A stretch of DNA of 13,211 nt from Alphaproteobacteria bacterium (GCA_003131925.1 PKWC01000129.1:6877-20087); one strand, 5' to 3'. Counted from the first letter of the stretch, positions 1 to 7,702 are shown. Program-made: numbers and translations. The notes: generated by a model from the letters alone, not told the origin.

Positions 1-99
1 TCGCACCACTTCATCAAACCGGCAAGAGAATGGCTCATGCCTGAGCCTCGCCGCGAATTCCGGACCGATCAAGCATCAGTTCTGTGAAGCGTGGATAGC

Positions 100-115
100 T
101 TGACGTGCACGTCAA
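100..115. promoter_or_regulatory. 16-bp perfect palindrome, candidate antitoxin operator
   Basis: TTGACGTGCACGTCAA is its own reverse complement across all 16 bases. It lies 32 bases before the chosen antitoxin ATG (148), and its left half, TTGACG, resembles a sigma70 -35 box. Antitoxins of the Xre/ParS group commonly repress their own operon by binding inverted repeats in the promoter, so an operator role is a reasonable inference. No convincing -10 box is seen; the weak match ATTTAT lies at 124-129. Confidence 0.55.
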
Positions 116-147
116 ATGATGGCATTTATCGCATCAGGAGACGTGGC

Positions 148-582
148 ATGGCAAAGAATCAGGCAACCGCGCGAAGGGCCGCTCGGACCGAATTCCAGAC
201 GTTTTCGGATGCCGATAGCCGGAACAGACTGTCTGGCACCGCCTCCAGGGCGTTTGCACGCCTGGCGAAGCAGTGGGGTCTCTCGAACGGGGAAGCCGCC
301 GCACTCCTCGGTGTTTCTCAGAGCACGTGGGAGCGCATAAAGCGCAGTGGGAGAACGGATCCTTTTTCGCAAGATCAGCTGACGCGGGTTTCGGCGCTCG
401 TGGGAACATTCAAGGGCTTGCATCTTCTCTTTGCCGACGCGATGGCCGATCGATGGCCACAGCTCGCGAACCGGGGTCCTCTTTTCGGGAACAAACGGCC
501 GATCGACGCCATGATCGATGGCGGCATTCCGCGCATGCTGGAGGTGCGCCGTTACATCGATGCCGTCCGCGGCGGCATCTGA
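148..582 (+). CDS. Xre/MbcA/ParS-family antitoxin of a RES-Xre module
   Basis: This 144-residue protein is likely the antitoxin that neutralises the RES toxin encoded next to it and represses the shared operon. Residues about 35-65 form a helix-turn-helix (LSNGEAAALLGVSQSTWERI). Residues about 80-144 match the C-terminal MbcA/ParS/Xre toxin-binding region (DUF2384-like), with the usual ending of a G-G-x-P-x-M-L helix followed by a YIDAVRGG tail. The ATG at 148 is chosen because AGGAG at 136-140 sits 7 bases upstream. A longer GTG start at 91 has no such site and would run translation through the palindrome at 100-115. The stop overlaps the toxin start by about 23 bases, as expected for translational coupling. 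Family assignment is strong; binding specificity is unknown. Confidence 0.88.
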   Translation: MAKNQATARRAARTEFQTFSDADSRNRLSGTASRAFARLAKQWGLSNGEAAALLGVSQSTWERIKRSGRTDPFSQDQLTRVSALVGTFKGLHLLFADAMADRWPQLANRGPLFGNKRPIDAMIDGGIPRMLEVRRYIDAVRGGI

Positions 583-1282
583 ATCGAAAAAAATTGAAGG
601 CGTCCCGCTCATCCGGGATGCCTTTCCGCATACCATCCGCCTCGTCACCTCCGCGCGCCTTCGCGATTCGGTTTTGAAAGCTCTGGTTGATTCACGCGAC
701 GAGCTGTCCGAACTGGAAGAAATTGAATCGGCGACGAGTGCGCGGCTCATTGCGCAACACCATGGGATCAAAGGAGTCCCGGCCGGGCAGCTGATTCACG
801 GCGTGCCGCATGAAGTCTTCATCAACGCGAGCTTCGCTTACGCAAAGCCCGGGGAACTCAACAGATTCAACGGGCCGGATCGGGGCGCTTGGTACGCCGC
901 GCTGGATGTCGAGACGTGCCTCGCAGAAGTCACTTTCCACATGACGGGATTCCTGGAGCGCGCCGGCGACTACAACGCCGTGGTCGACTACGCCGAGCTG
1001 CATGCAAGCCTGGCCGGCGAGTATCTCGACCTTCGCGCCGCCCGCGATCATCCCTGCCTCAACCCGGATCCGGCGATCGGCTACAAACTCGGCAACCTCC
1101 TCGCCAGGGCTGTGCTCGCCCGCGGCGTCAACGGAATCATCTATCCATCGGTTCGACACGCAGGCGGCACGTGCTTTGCCGTTCTGTGGCCGCACGCCGT
1201 GCAGTCCGTTGCGCAAGGCAGTGTGTTCCGGCTCACATGGTCGGGAACACCCGAGCCGGCGGTTGAACAGGTCACGCGGTAG
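560..1282 (+). CDS. RES-domain toxin (NAD+-degrading type)
   Basis: This protein of about 240 residues is the toxin partner of the preceding antitoxin. RES-domain toxins of the RES-Xre/MbcT family deplete cellular NAD+ and resemble ADP-ribosyltransferases in fold. From the ATG at 560, the RES core is visible at residues 98-128 (NRFNGPDRGAWYAALDVETC then LAEV), with the conserved Arg (about 102), Tyr (about 112) and Glu (about 123). A later block reads GIIYPSVRHAGGTC, with Ser at about 197. The active-site residues look intact, so the toxin may be functional. GGAGG at 540-544 lies 15 bases before ATG 560, a long spacing; an ATG at 518, further inside the antitoxin gene, is the alternative. The N-terminal segment of about 80 residues before the core is longer than in compact RES proteins. 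Confidence 0.87.
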   Translation: MPSAAASESKKIEGVPLIRDAFPHTIRLVTSARLRDSVLKALVDSRDELSELEEIESATSARLIAQHHGIKGVPAGQLIHGVPHEVFINASFAYAKPGELNRFNGPDRGAWYAALDVETCLAEVTFHMTGFLERAGDYNAVVDYAELHASLAGEYLDLRAARDHPCLNPDPAIGYKLGNLLARAVLARGVNGIIYPSVRHAGGTCFAVLWPHAVQSVAQGSVFRLTWSGTPEPAVEQVTR

Positions 1283-1477
1283 AGCGTTTGTGGCGGAGCC
1301 AAAGGCGCGCCTCGGTAGCGCAGCAGGGCACGACCAGAACGATGTGCGCGATTTTCCTCGCGCCCGTACGCTGCCAGCTTCGTCGATCGCATCCAAGGCT
1401 TCATCGAGCCTCAGAAAAACACTATTGTCCGTTCCCGCCGGGAATCATCCGGGGAATGTCGGCTCAGGGGGCATCCT
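1283..1477. other. intergenic, no gene seen
   Basis: No coding signal stands out in these 195 bases between the toxin and the next gene. The sequence TGGCGGAGCC near 1290 shares 10 bases with the tRNA-end repeat described elsewhere, which may be chance. Confidence 0.4.
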
Positions 1478-2002
1478 ATGTCACTTTCGGACCTTGCAGC
1501 CATCGGCAGCTTCATCAGTGGTTTGGCCGTGCTCGGGTCGCTGATTTTCGTCGGATTTCAGTTGAGGCAAAACACCCAAGCTGTAAGAGCCGGGGCGTCA
1601 CAGGCTCATTCGAACAATTGGCAACAAATAACAATGGAAGTTGTCGAAAGCGGAGATTTTGCGCGAGTTTGGAGGTTGGGGCTCGACGGCATTGAATGCC
1701 TGACAGACGACGAACGCGTTCGATTTTACGCCTTTGCCGGCGCAACTTTGCGCTTCTTCGAAGGCGCGCACGTTCAATGGCGGCACGGACAACTTGACAA
1801 AGAGCATTGGCAAAACGTTGAGAAAACCGCAATCGATTTTACGGCTACGTCCGGATTCAAATTCTATTGGGCCGCGCGCCACCATTGGCTCTCGCCGGAG
1901 TTTCAGAATTGGTATGAGTCGCTATCTCAAGAACGTGCTCATGAACTTTACGGCAAGCAAGCTGTGCCGCTGGAAGTCGAAAACGCACGCAATCGCGCTT
2001 AG
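1478..2002 (+). CDS. single-pass membrane protein of unknown function
   Basis: This 174-residue protein has an N-terminal hydrophobic helix at residues about 6-28 (FISGLAVLGSLIFVGFQL), followed directly by RQNTQAVRA. That arrangement recurs in an unnamed proteobacterial family with a short N-terminal anchor and a helical cytoplasmic domain. The rest is hydrophilic and rich in aromatic residues (FEGAHVQWRHGQLD, WYESLSQERAHELY), with no catalytic motif that I recognise. The purine-rich stretch CAGGGGG upstream is a plausible ribosome site 6 bases before ATG 1478. Codon use is more AT-rich than in the toxin gene. No partner is obvious; the next gene on the same strand begins 200 bases later. Confidence 0.7.
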   Translation: MSLSDLAAIGSFISGLAVLGSLIFVGFQLRQNTQAVRAGASQAHSNNWQQITMEVVESGDFARVWRLGLDGIECLTDDERVRFYAFAGATLRFFEGAHVQWRHGQLDKEHWQNVEKTAIDFTATSGFKFYWAARHHWLSPEFQNWYESLSQERAHELYGKQAVPLEVENARNRA

Positions 2003-2203
2003 TTGGATTAGGCAAAGGCCATGCTGCGTTGCTCCCTCCAACAGCAGTTCGCGATACCAATCATAAGGGCAAGTCCCATTTCAAGGCTGGTGACCGTCAG
2101 GGGGTGCTCGGAATGAATATTCTTGAATAGTGTGCGAGATGGTGATTGATAGTATGCTTCTTGCCGTTTTTGCGGTCGAGAGGGAAATTCCGGATCAGGG
2201 GGG

Positions 2204-3136
2204 ATGGAAATGACAAAGAAGATCTGCCGCACTGCCGAAAAGCGAAACTTCGGCAAGACAATCGTGGCTTTTTTCCTGCTCTGCGCATCGGTCGCTTCGT
2301 CGCATGCGCAGACCGTCTCTGATCGGCAAGGGCTTGCCGAGCAATCCGCCGCAGCCAAAGCAAAAGGACATGTATACTGGACCAACAGTGGCAACGGCTC
2401 GGTCGGCCGGGCCACGACCACCGGTACTCGCGTATCAGAGAAGTTCATCGTATTGGACACCACGGGAGGTGCAGGCCTGACGGTGAACAAGAACTATATC
2501 TACTGGACCAGCGCCAACGGAGGAACAGCGACGACCATCGCGCGAGCCAACCTTAACGGCACCGGCGTGAGCCAGTCGTTCATCACGGGCGCCCAAAACC
2601 CATGCGGGGTCGCAGTCGACAGCTCGTACATCTACTGGGCCGGAGACGTGGGTACGTCCGTCGGGCGTGCCAACCTAGACGGCAGCGGCGTGAACCAGGA
2701 CTTCATCACAACGGGCAATGGCGTGTGCGGGGTTGCTGTCACCAGCAAGTACATTTACTGGGCCAACTACGAAACCCACGATATCGGGCGGGCCAAACTC
2801 GACGGCAGCGGCGTAAACGATGATTTTGTCAGCGGATGTGGCTCTGGAATTGCCATCGAAGGCAAGTACATCTACTTTACGGCGACCAGCGGCACCGCGA
2901 TCGGGCGGGCGAATATCGACGGAACCGATGTGAACACCAGCTTCATCACCGGCCTGAACGGAGAGATCGCCTTCCTCGCAGCGGATAGCAACTATATCTT
3001 CTGGGCGGACTGGGGGAGCGGTGGTTCAGGCACCACGATCGGGCGGGCGAATCTGGATGGCACGGAACCGAACCAGAGCTTCATCAAGGGCACAAAGGGA
3101 GGTTTCGGGATCGCTGTCACCGGAGGAAACCCATAG
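2204..3136 (+). CDS. secreted six-repeat beta-propeller protein
   Basis: This 310-residue protein has a Sec signal peptide with a charged start, a hydrophobic core (TIVAFFLLCASVASS) and likely cleavage after SHA at residue about 35. The mature part is a tandem array of about six repeats of roughly 40 residues, each with YIYWA/T, then a short variable stretch, then IGRANLDGSGVNQDFI and a G-x-A-V strand. This fits a YWTD/NHL-like six-bladed beta-propeller. Such propellers usually bind ligands or proteins; no enzymatic residues are evident and the substrate is unknown. The Asp and Asn in each DGSGVN loop are strongly conserved between blades. ATG 2210 is an alternative start, with the G run at 2198-2203 serving as ribosome site. 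The gene stands alone. Confidence 0.82.
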   Translation: MEMTKKICRTAEKRNFGKTIVAFFLLCASVASSHAQTVSDRQGLAEQSAAAKAKGHVYWTNSGNGSVGRATTTGTRVSEKFIVLDTTGGAGLTVNKNYIYWTSANGGTATTIARANLNGTGVSQSFITGAQNPCGVAVDSSYIYWAGDVGTSVGRANLDGSGVNQDFITTGNGVCGVAVTSKYIYWANYETHDIGRAKLDGSGVNDDFVSGCGSGIAIEGKYIYFTATSGTAIGRANIDGTDVNTSFITGLNGEIAFLAADSNYIFWADWGSGGSGTTIGRANLDGTEPNQSFIKGTKGGFGIAVTGGNP

Positions 3137-3255
3137 GAGCCACGTTCGAGCGCGCTCGCCGCGGTACTACAATCAAATGGCGCTGGGAAAAACCATTGAT
3201 CTCCGAGTGGGGTCTGTTCGTCGATTAAGGGGTAGATTTGGGGGAGACGATATAA

Positions 3256-3645
3256 TCAATCGATGAGACCGTCGGCGATTCGGCAGTGTATCGGAGCGCC
3301 ATCGTCGTAGTAGTAGATCGCGCAAATCCGGTGGTAGCCGTCGGCCACGATCAATGGAATTCCTCTGGAAATATCGCCGCGCACCAGCAGCACGGGCGCC
3401 AGTGGCTTGCCCTTGCGAATCTTTTTGAGATCGTCGTCGACATGCGGCTCGTCCGGCGGCAAGAGCGGCAGATTGCTCGCTCGCAGCAGGTCTTTCGCGG
3501 CAAGTTCTATCGTCTTGGTCTTGCGCATGGAGAGCACAAGTTTTTCGGCTTTGACCGTGGGAAGGACGAGGGAGAGAAAGTGCAACGCCCCCGCGAAGTC
3601 TGCGTCTTCCGGCTTCTTCTTCCAAACTGGCTGCTGTTTCGACAT
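3256..3645 (-). CDS. ParB-like small conserved protein
   Basis: This 129-residue protein resembles a small conserved family of rhizobia with a ParB/sulfiredoxin-like fold. The second half reads PVLLVRGDISRGIPLIVADG, followed by YHRICA and a closing I-x-C-R-I strand. The ADGYHR motif is the counterpart of the DGxHR motif of ParB N-terminal domains. The first half (PEDADFAGALHFLSLV, AAKDLLRASNLPLLP) is characteristic of the family rather than of true ParB partition proteins. There is no helix-turn-helix domain, so a partition role is unlikely; a nucleotide-binding or nuclease function would be a guess. No good ribosome site precedes ATG 3645. It is on the same strand as the methyltransferase but about 200 bases from it. 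Confidence 0.72.
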   Translation of the reverse strand: MSKQQPVWKKKPEDADFAGALHFLSLVLPTVKAEKLVLSMRKTKTIELAAKDLLRASNLPLLPPDEPHVDDDLKKIRKGKPLAPVLLVRGDISRGIPLIVADGYHRICAIYYYDDGAPIHCRIADGLID

Positions 3646-3848
3646 GACGGATGATCTTGCTGCACTCCGACACGCTTTGCAATTCGGGCTGCAAAATTGC
3701 GCGCAATTTTAACCCCACTCCTCATGGGCGTTGTGGAATTCCCAAAAGGACAGGACGGCGCAGCGACTTGCTTCGCTATCAATGCAGGTGCCGTTTCCGT
3801 ACCAACGATTTTCGATGCCAACGCAACCGCCTTAAGCGAGGGTCAGGA

Positions 3849-4592
3849 TCAGCGTTTGCATGCAACCAAACAGAAGAGAGAGATCAGTCCGTCGTTACTG
3901 TACGGCACCGCCCGCATGATCGAGTCCTCATCCTGATCCGGCAGCCTGTCCCTCACGTAGTTGCGCAGCAGATCGTTGCTCTCGGGCAAGAGCTCGGCGC
4001 ATCGCACATCGACCATTCCGGTTTTCTCCCAGTGCTGCGTCCACCACTCGATGGAATGCACATATGACCAGTGCTTTTGGTATTGGGGATGGAGATATTC
4101 CGGTGCATCCTCGATGGATCGAATCTCACGTGTGAAGGCGATGTCCACCACGCCGATAAAGCCGCCTGGCTTGATGAACTGGACGAGATAGCTCAGGTAG
4201 CGATCGTCGGTGCCATAGTAGAGGAAGGAATCGATGGCGACGACCGCATCGAAGAAATCTTTCGCGAAGGGCAGGCTATGCGCGTCCACCCGCAATGGGA
4301 AGACGCTCGCTTCGCACTCAAGGGCGACCGCGCGCTTGCGGTTTTCGGTGGGGGACGTGGCGCCATCTGCCGCCCAAACCTCGACCCCGAATTCACGCGC
4401 CAGAAAAATCGAGCTGGCAGCCTTGCCGCATCCAAGATCCAGGATTCGCATCCCGGCATGAAGAGGAAGGCGGCGCGCCAGGCATTCTGCCTGACATAAG
4501 GCGTTCTCTCCGAGCGCATTGTCCCGAATCCATTTCGGGTCGTACTTCGCCGTCAGCGGGAACGCTATTGCCGAAATCGCGTCGCAGTTCAA
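3849..4592 (-). CDS. class I SAM-dependent methyltransferase
   Basis: From TTG 4592 this is a 247-residue methyltransferase. Motif I is MRILDLGCGKAASS at residues about 48-61, the acidic residue after beta2 lies in VWAAD (about 76), and motifs II/III appear as FDAVVAIDSFLYYG and IKPGGFIGVVDI. This is the small-molecule type (UbiE/Cyclopropane-like topology). The substrate is not predictable; the C-terminal half (HPQYQKHWSYVHS, EWWTQHWEKTG) probably forms the acceptor site. The open frame extends to ATG 4799, but residues before TTG 4592 look foreign. The family typically begins near N-C-D-A-I-S-A-I-A-F-P-L, exactly where TTG falls, and AGGA sits just upstream. If the longer start is used, the protein has a non-conserved 69-residue extension. 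Confidence 0.83.
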   Translation of the reverse strand: MNCDAISAIAFPLTAKYDPKWIRDNALGENALCQAECLARRLPLHAGMRILDLGCGKAASSIFLAREFGVEVWAADGATSPTENRKRAVALECEASVFPLRVDAHSLPFAKDFFDAVVAIDSFLYYGTDDRYLSYLVQFIKPGGFIGVVDIAFTREIRSIEDAPEYLHPQYQKHWSYVHSIEWWTQHWEKTGMVDVRCAELLPESNDLLRNYVRDRLPDQDEDSIMRAVPYSNDGLISLFCLVACKR

Positions 4593-4865
4593 AGGATCCT
4601 CATTCTCATCCTCGCTGGCCTCGATGTCGTGCCAGCTTCTCGCGCTAGTAGCGCCGTCAACATTCAACAGATACAATTTGTTCCGAGCGTCAGAGTAGCC
4701 ATTGGAACTCCTTGCGACAATCTGGAACACGGTGGCGGCTGAGGCCGCGAGCGCGTCTGGGAAGAATAAGTTCGGGCTCAGAGTGCGGCCTGGCGGCATG
4801 GGACGACGTTCTTACTCCGAGCCCAATCCCCCGAGCGGGCATACGGCCAGGGAACCGGCGCGGCG

Positions 4866-5379
4866 TCGGCGGCTTTCTATGGGCATTCCCGAACTTGGAC
4901 AAAATGATGGGCGGGGGAGTTCTAGAAGGCGATAGCCTTCTGGTGGCGGGACCTTCGGGAACGGGAAATCGGCTCGGGCCACCCAGTTTATTGCCGCAGG
5001 ACTTCGCAATGGAGAACCGGGAATTATCGCGATCTTCGAAAAACGCCTGAAAGGATACATGGATCGGGCCGACAGTTTTGGTTTGAACTTAAAAACGCCG
5101 CAGGAAAACGGAAAACTGGAAATCATTTACCTTCGTGCGCTCGACCTTTCGGTGAATGAAACCCTGCAAGAGATTCTCGATACAGTCGAAAGGATTGGCG
5201 CGAAACGACTGGTGATCGATTCGCTGGGTCAATCTTGAGATGCACTGGCGCCCGGCTTTCGCGAGGATTTTCGAGTGTCGTTTTACCGAATGATCGTGGC
5301 GTTGACGGGATCTGGCGTCACGATTCTCAGCACGATCGAAGTGGAGGACACGTTTACCGGGTTTTCCTTCAGCCACTAA
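4866..5379 (+). pseudogene. KaiC/RadA-like ATPase, frameshifted and truncated
   Basis: These bases read as one KaiC-like (KaiC/RAD55) ATPase domain if the frame is switched. The frame of ATG 4879 gives LSMGIPEL; from about 4898 a shifted frame gives DKMMGGGVLEGDSLLVAGP and SGTG; from about 4967 the first frame returns as ARATQFIAAGLRNGEPGI. The second shift removes one base inside the Walker A Lys codon (GTGK-S). Walker B remains as RLVID near 5218. A TGA at 5236 follows Gly-Gln-Ser, after which ALAPGFREDFRVSFYRM continues the family pattern. The frame ends at TAA 5377 within FTGFSFSH, where intact relatives continue for roughly 100 residues more. Homology is to the second domain of two-domain KaiC-like proteins; the first domain is absent. 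Dead gene, or possibly affected by sequencing error. Confidence 0.82.
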
Positions 5380-5460
5380 AGTAGCCGTTCCTTGGCGAGA
5401 TGGAACCCCAATCCTAGCCGTTCGTTTCTAATAATGAGAACACAAAGTTGAGTAGACATC

Positions 5461-5640
5461 ATGGCAGTTGAAATCATTAAAGAGGGCGGTAATGGTGGCG
5501 GCAATGCCGTCATGGGTTTCATTCTTGGCGCAGTACTGCTCGCCGTGGCCGTTGTTGGCTTCTTCATGTGGGATAACTACAAGAGCGGCGGTGCCCATCC
5601 AGCGCCTGCGGCGGTCCATGTGACGGTCAAAGGCCAGTAA
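5461..5640 (+). CDS. 59-aa single-pass membrane peptide
   Basis: An ATG at 5461 opens a 59-residue protein with a polar, glycine-rich start (MAVEIIKEGGNGGGNAVMGF), a clear hydrophobic helix at about residues 19-37 (FILGAVLLAVAVVGFFMW), and a short tail of small residues ending VHVTVKGQ. The hydrophobic core and lack of rare codons support real coding. Similar small proteins are common in Rhizobiales; function is unknown. The ribosome site is weak (GTTGAG upstream). Confidence 0.66.
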   Translation: MAVEIIKEGGNGGGNAVMGFILGAVLLAVAVVGFFMWDNYKSGGAHPAPAAVHVTVKGQ

Positions 5641-5755
5641 CGCTCTCGCATCGGAGTCAACTGTGAATGTCCCATGGTTGAGAGCCAACGCTGGCAGTCC
5701 GGTAGCTGGCGCAAAGCCATCCATTAGCTTGCCACGTTCTTAGAAGGAGAGCGCT

Positions 5756-5839
5756 ATGAGTACACTTCTAATTGTCATCCTTGTGGTTTTTCTGTTGGGT
5801 GGCGGGGGCTATTGGGGGGGACGCGGTCGCTATTGGTAG
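5756..5839 (+). CDS. 27-aa glycine-rich membrane peptide
   Basis: An ATG at 5756 with an excellent ribosome site (AAGGAG at 5744-5749, 6-base spacing) encodes MSTLLIVILVVFLLGGGGYW and a short G-G-R-G-R-Y-W tail. The N-terminal half is hydrophobic, and the Gly-Gly-Gly-Gly-Tyr stretch resembles the start of DUF3309-like or small GGGGYYG rhizobial membrane peptides. Those are longer, about 50 residues, and have a second hydrophobic segment that is missing here, so this may be a naturally short or truncated member. Function unknown. Confidence 0.6.
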   Translation: MSTLLIVILVVFLLGGGGYWGGRGRYW

Positions 5840-6409
5840 GACCCAACGCACGGTAATGTACTGGCAAATGCCAGTCATGAAACGAACCGCTGAGAAGAAA
5901 ACGGCGATGCGCCGGGGCCGTCTGGTGTCGAACGAGCAGCATCTTCGCGGCACATGCGAGCGGTTTCTCAAAATCCTCCGCGATCACCGCCCATCGCGCA
6001 GATGATTTTCGGAAAAAAAGGCGAACCACCAAGGGCCCCACTTGAGAATGAGGGCGAATTCGAGCCCGGTGAGAGCGATTTTCTCGGTCTCAGCGCGCGG
6101 GCAAGATGCGACCTGCGACACTAACCGTTGGAAATATCGGTGGAATTAGTAGAGACGAAAATAGGTCGCAAAATCAAATATTTAGTTGGCGGAGCCGGAG
6201 TCCGCCTATGTAGCGAATTTAGCCCTTAAAGACCAATAGCTTAGAGTTTAGGCCGTTCGCCTACCCACGTATCGCCCCCCACATGAATTCCGGACGCAGC
6301 TGGACCACATTGGCCTGCAAAAGGCATCGCTGTGGGGCAGGGGAGTGAAAACTCCTGATGCTTGGGGCGGGAGTCGCCTTGCTTTGGGAGAGCGGCACCG
6401 TTGACCCCA
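5840..6409. other. long non-coding stretch with a hairpin
   Basis: No convincing gene on either strand. The open frames near 5858-6005 (plus) and 5775-6041 (minus) have no ribosome site or recognisable domain. The notable structure is the hairpin and tRNA-like repeat at 6187-6206. AT-rich sequence surrounds it at about 6150-6250. Confidence 0.45.
6187..6206 (+). repeat. hairpin sharing 14 bp with the tRNA 3' end
   Basis: TGGCGGAGCCGGAG at 6187-6200 is identical to 13183-13196, which covers the CCA, discriminator and acceptor strand of the tRNA at the right edge. Both copies have the same orientation and both follow ATTT-rich sequence. Here the repeat also forms a hairpin of GGCGGA (6188-6193) with TCCGCC (6201-6206). 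It could be a distal attachment repeat of a tRNA-targeted element, or just a GC-rich palindrome. Confidence 0.4.
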
Positions 6410-7246
6410 TTATTGAGAGTGCTGATCGGGACGTTGTTCGGCGGATTGTTGTTGCGATGATGCGCTTGAAAGAGTCGCCGCCATAGCGACCAATAATGCA
6501 GTTAGGCTGTCCGTCACAGTCATCACAGAATCCTGGAACTTCGATATTTCATTGTAATCGAGAGGCCCTGATTTCTGTGATTGCCGCCTGGTGTCCGAGG
6601 GGGCTGGACTCAGCGCCGCATCACCAATCGGAGTTGCATCATCTTGGGGCAAATTTATCGTGTGATGCGCCAAATTATTTCTCATTTTCTGAAGAGGGCC
6701 GAGCTGGGTGATGATTTTCCGCCATTTTGGCACAAGCGCATCAAACCGTTTATCCACTGTGAAAAGTTCGTCGATAATGCTAGTCCAAACATTGAAGTTG
6801 AGTATGGAATACATAACTATTCCCGCCTTCTCGATTTTTGTTTCGAGCAAAACGCACGCCACCCCAACCAATGCTTCTTCCATGCGTGCCCATACGGAAA
6901 GTGCTTGTCCAACGTTCATGCACAGCGCCATTCTGCGCTGCATCTCTATATTCTTAGCGCCCTCCTTAAGGGCTTCAAATTTGGCCGGATCGGCAATATG
7001 GTCCTCTTGTCTTAGCCTTTCTAAGCCGCGTCGTATCAAGTTAATTTTTGTATCTAACGCTCGGTCAAAAAGCCGCTGTAACCGCCACTCAAGGCGTCTG
7101 CTAATTTGACGAAAGGTTGGATCCAAGGATTCCACCGATGCAAAGACATCGCGACACCGCGACGCGCTATTACTCAAACTACTGAAAACTCCGCCACAGC
7201 CGCGCGCTAAACGGGGACGCGCCAAAACGCGCCTTCGCAAGAGCAA
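6410..7246 (-). CDS. HEPN-like helical protein with R-x4-H motif
   Basis: This is a mostly helical protein of 278 residues from ATG 7246. A TTG at 7177, with GGAG 11 bases upstream, would give 255 residues and is probably more natural, because the first 23 residues are Arg-rich and low-complexity. The core (MNVGQALSVWARMEEALVGV, then a long helical stretch) ends in LGPLQKMRNNLAHHTI. The Arg at 189 and His at 194 (longer numbering) make the R-x4-H signature of HEPN domains, often RNA-cleaving in toxin and anti-phage systems. The C-terminal 70 residues are polar and low-complexity, rich in Ser and Gln. The gene is third in a same-strand cluster with a membrane protein and a Lys-rich small protein. 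No exact family is recognised; HEPN assignment rests on the motif and helical pattern. Confidence 0.6.
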   Translation of the reverse strand: MLLRRRVLARPRLARGCGGVFSSLSNSASRCRDVFASVESLDPTFRQISRRLEWRLQRLFDRALDTKINLIRRGLERLRQEDHIADPAKFEALKEGAKNIEMQRRMALCMNVGQALSVWARMEEALVGVACVLLETKIEKAGIVMYSILNFNVWTSIIDELFTVDKRFDALVPKWRKIITQLGPLQKMRNNLAHHTINLPQDDATPIGDAALSPAPSDTRRQSQKSGPLDYNEISKFQDSVMTVTDSLTALLVAMAATLSSASSQQQSAEQRPDQHSQ

Positions 7247-7367
7247 GCCTATTTCGAAGATGGCTTAACGGACTATCTGATTTTCGCGACCTAAGTGATT
7301 GGGATATTATCTTTGACAAACCCACCACTATGGCCACGACGCTCTTTACGGTCTGGTAGGCCAACAT
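7179..7367 (-). CDS. possible 62-aa small protein between membrane and HEPN-like genes
   Basis: An ATG at 7367 opens a 62-residue frame with a hydrophobic start (TVKSVVAIVVGLSKII) and a basic tail. It overlaps the end of the membrane gene by 22 bases, and its TAG (7179-7181) falls just before the proposed TTG start (7177) of the HEPN-like gene. That packing fits an operon, but the ribosome site is poor and it could equally be a chance frame or a frameshifted N-terminus of the HEPN-like protein. Confidence 0.3.
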   Translation of the reverse strand: MLAYQTVKSVVAIVVGLSKIISQSLRSRKSDSPLSHLRNRLALAKARFGASPFSARLWRSFQ

Positions 7368-7702
7368 GCGTCAATTGCGTTCTGTAGGGTGAGGCCCGCT
7401 TGTAGCGCACCACCAATCAGGGACACAAGGCCAAGAAAAAGAAAGAAACACACAAAAACAGTGTCCCAGATATGTCGAACCTTTGTTTCGCCGCCAGGGA
7501 ATGCTAGGACGCCCAGTATTGCGATGCCGCATATTCCCACCGTTCCAAATAGTTCGATCTCATCCTTGTAGAGTCGCGCCAGCACTCCACAGGTGATGGC
7601 CGAAAGCCCGCTAACGCACGCCGCACAAATGAGGCCGCCAGACGCAGCCAAGCCGACTGCGATACGGCTGCCATAACTGAACAGCGGGCTATCAGCTTTC
7701 AT
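7346..7702 (-). CDS. 118-aa multi-helix membrane protein
   Basis: This protein has about three hydrophobic segments: residues about 14-42 (AVGLAASGGLICAACVSGLS), 51-68 (LFGTVGICGIAILGVLAF) and 77-105 (TVFVCFFLFLGLVSLIGG). It has several cysteines and no recognisable domain. Its ATG overlaps the end of the upstream Lys-rich gene by 11 bases, which argues for translation as one unit. It lies upstream of the HEPN-like gene on the same strand. A membrane effector or anchor role is only inference. Confidence 0.65.
   Translation of the reverse strand: MKADSPLFSYGSRIAVGLAASGGLICAACVSGLSAITCGVLARLYKDEIELFGTVGICGIAILGVLAFPGGETKVRHIWDTVFVCFFLFLGLVSLIGGALQAGLTLQNAIDACWPTRP

Noticed and set aside
112..771. 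219-aa minus-strand open frame opposite the antitoxin
   Set aside because: It is antisense to a confidently identified antitoxin/toxin pair; Arg-rich composition typical of a shadow frame in GC-rich DNA.
2120..2160. TTGAAT...TAGTAT as a promoter for the beta-propeller gene
   Set aside because: The spacing between boxes is about 21 bases, too long for a sigma70 promoter, and the matches are weak.
3697..3936. 79-aa plus-strand frame (contains AATCFAINAGAVSVPTIFDA)
   Set aside because: It overlaps the end of the methyltransferase, has no ribosome site and no recognised domain. A faint protein-like look in its middle was not enough to call it.
5775..6041. Open frames on both strands in 5772-6041
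   Set aside because: Neither has a ribosome site, and the compositions are basic and low-information; the true 27-aa gene lies at 5756-5839.
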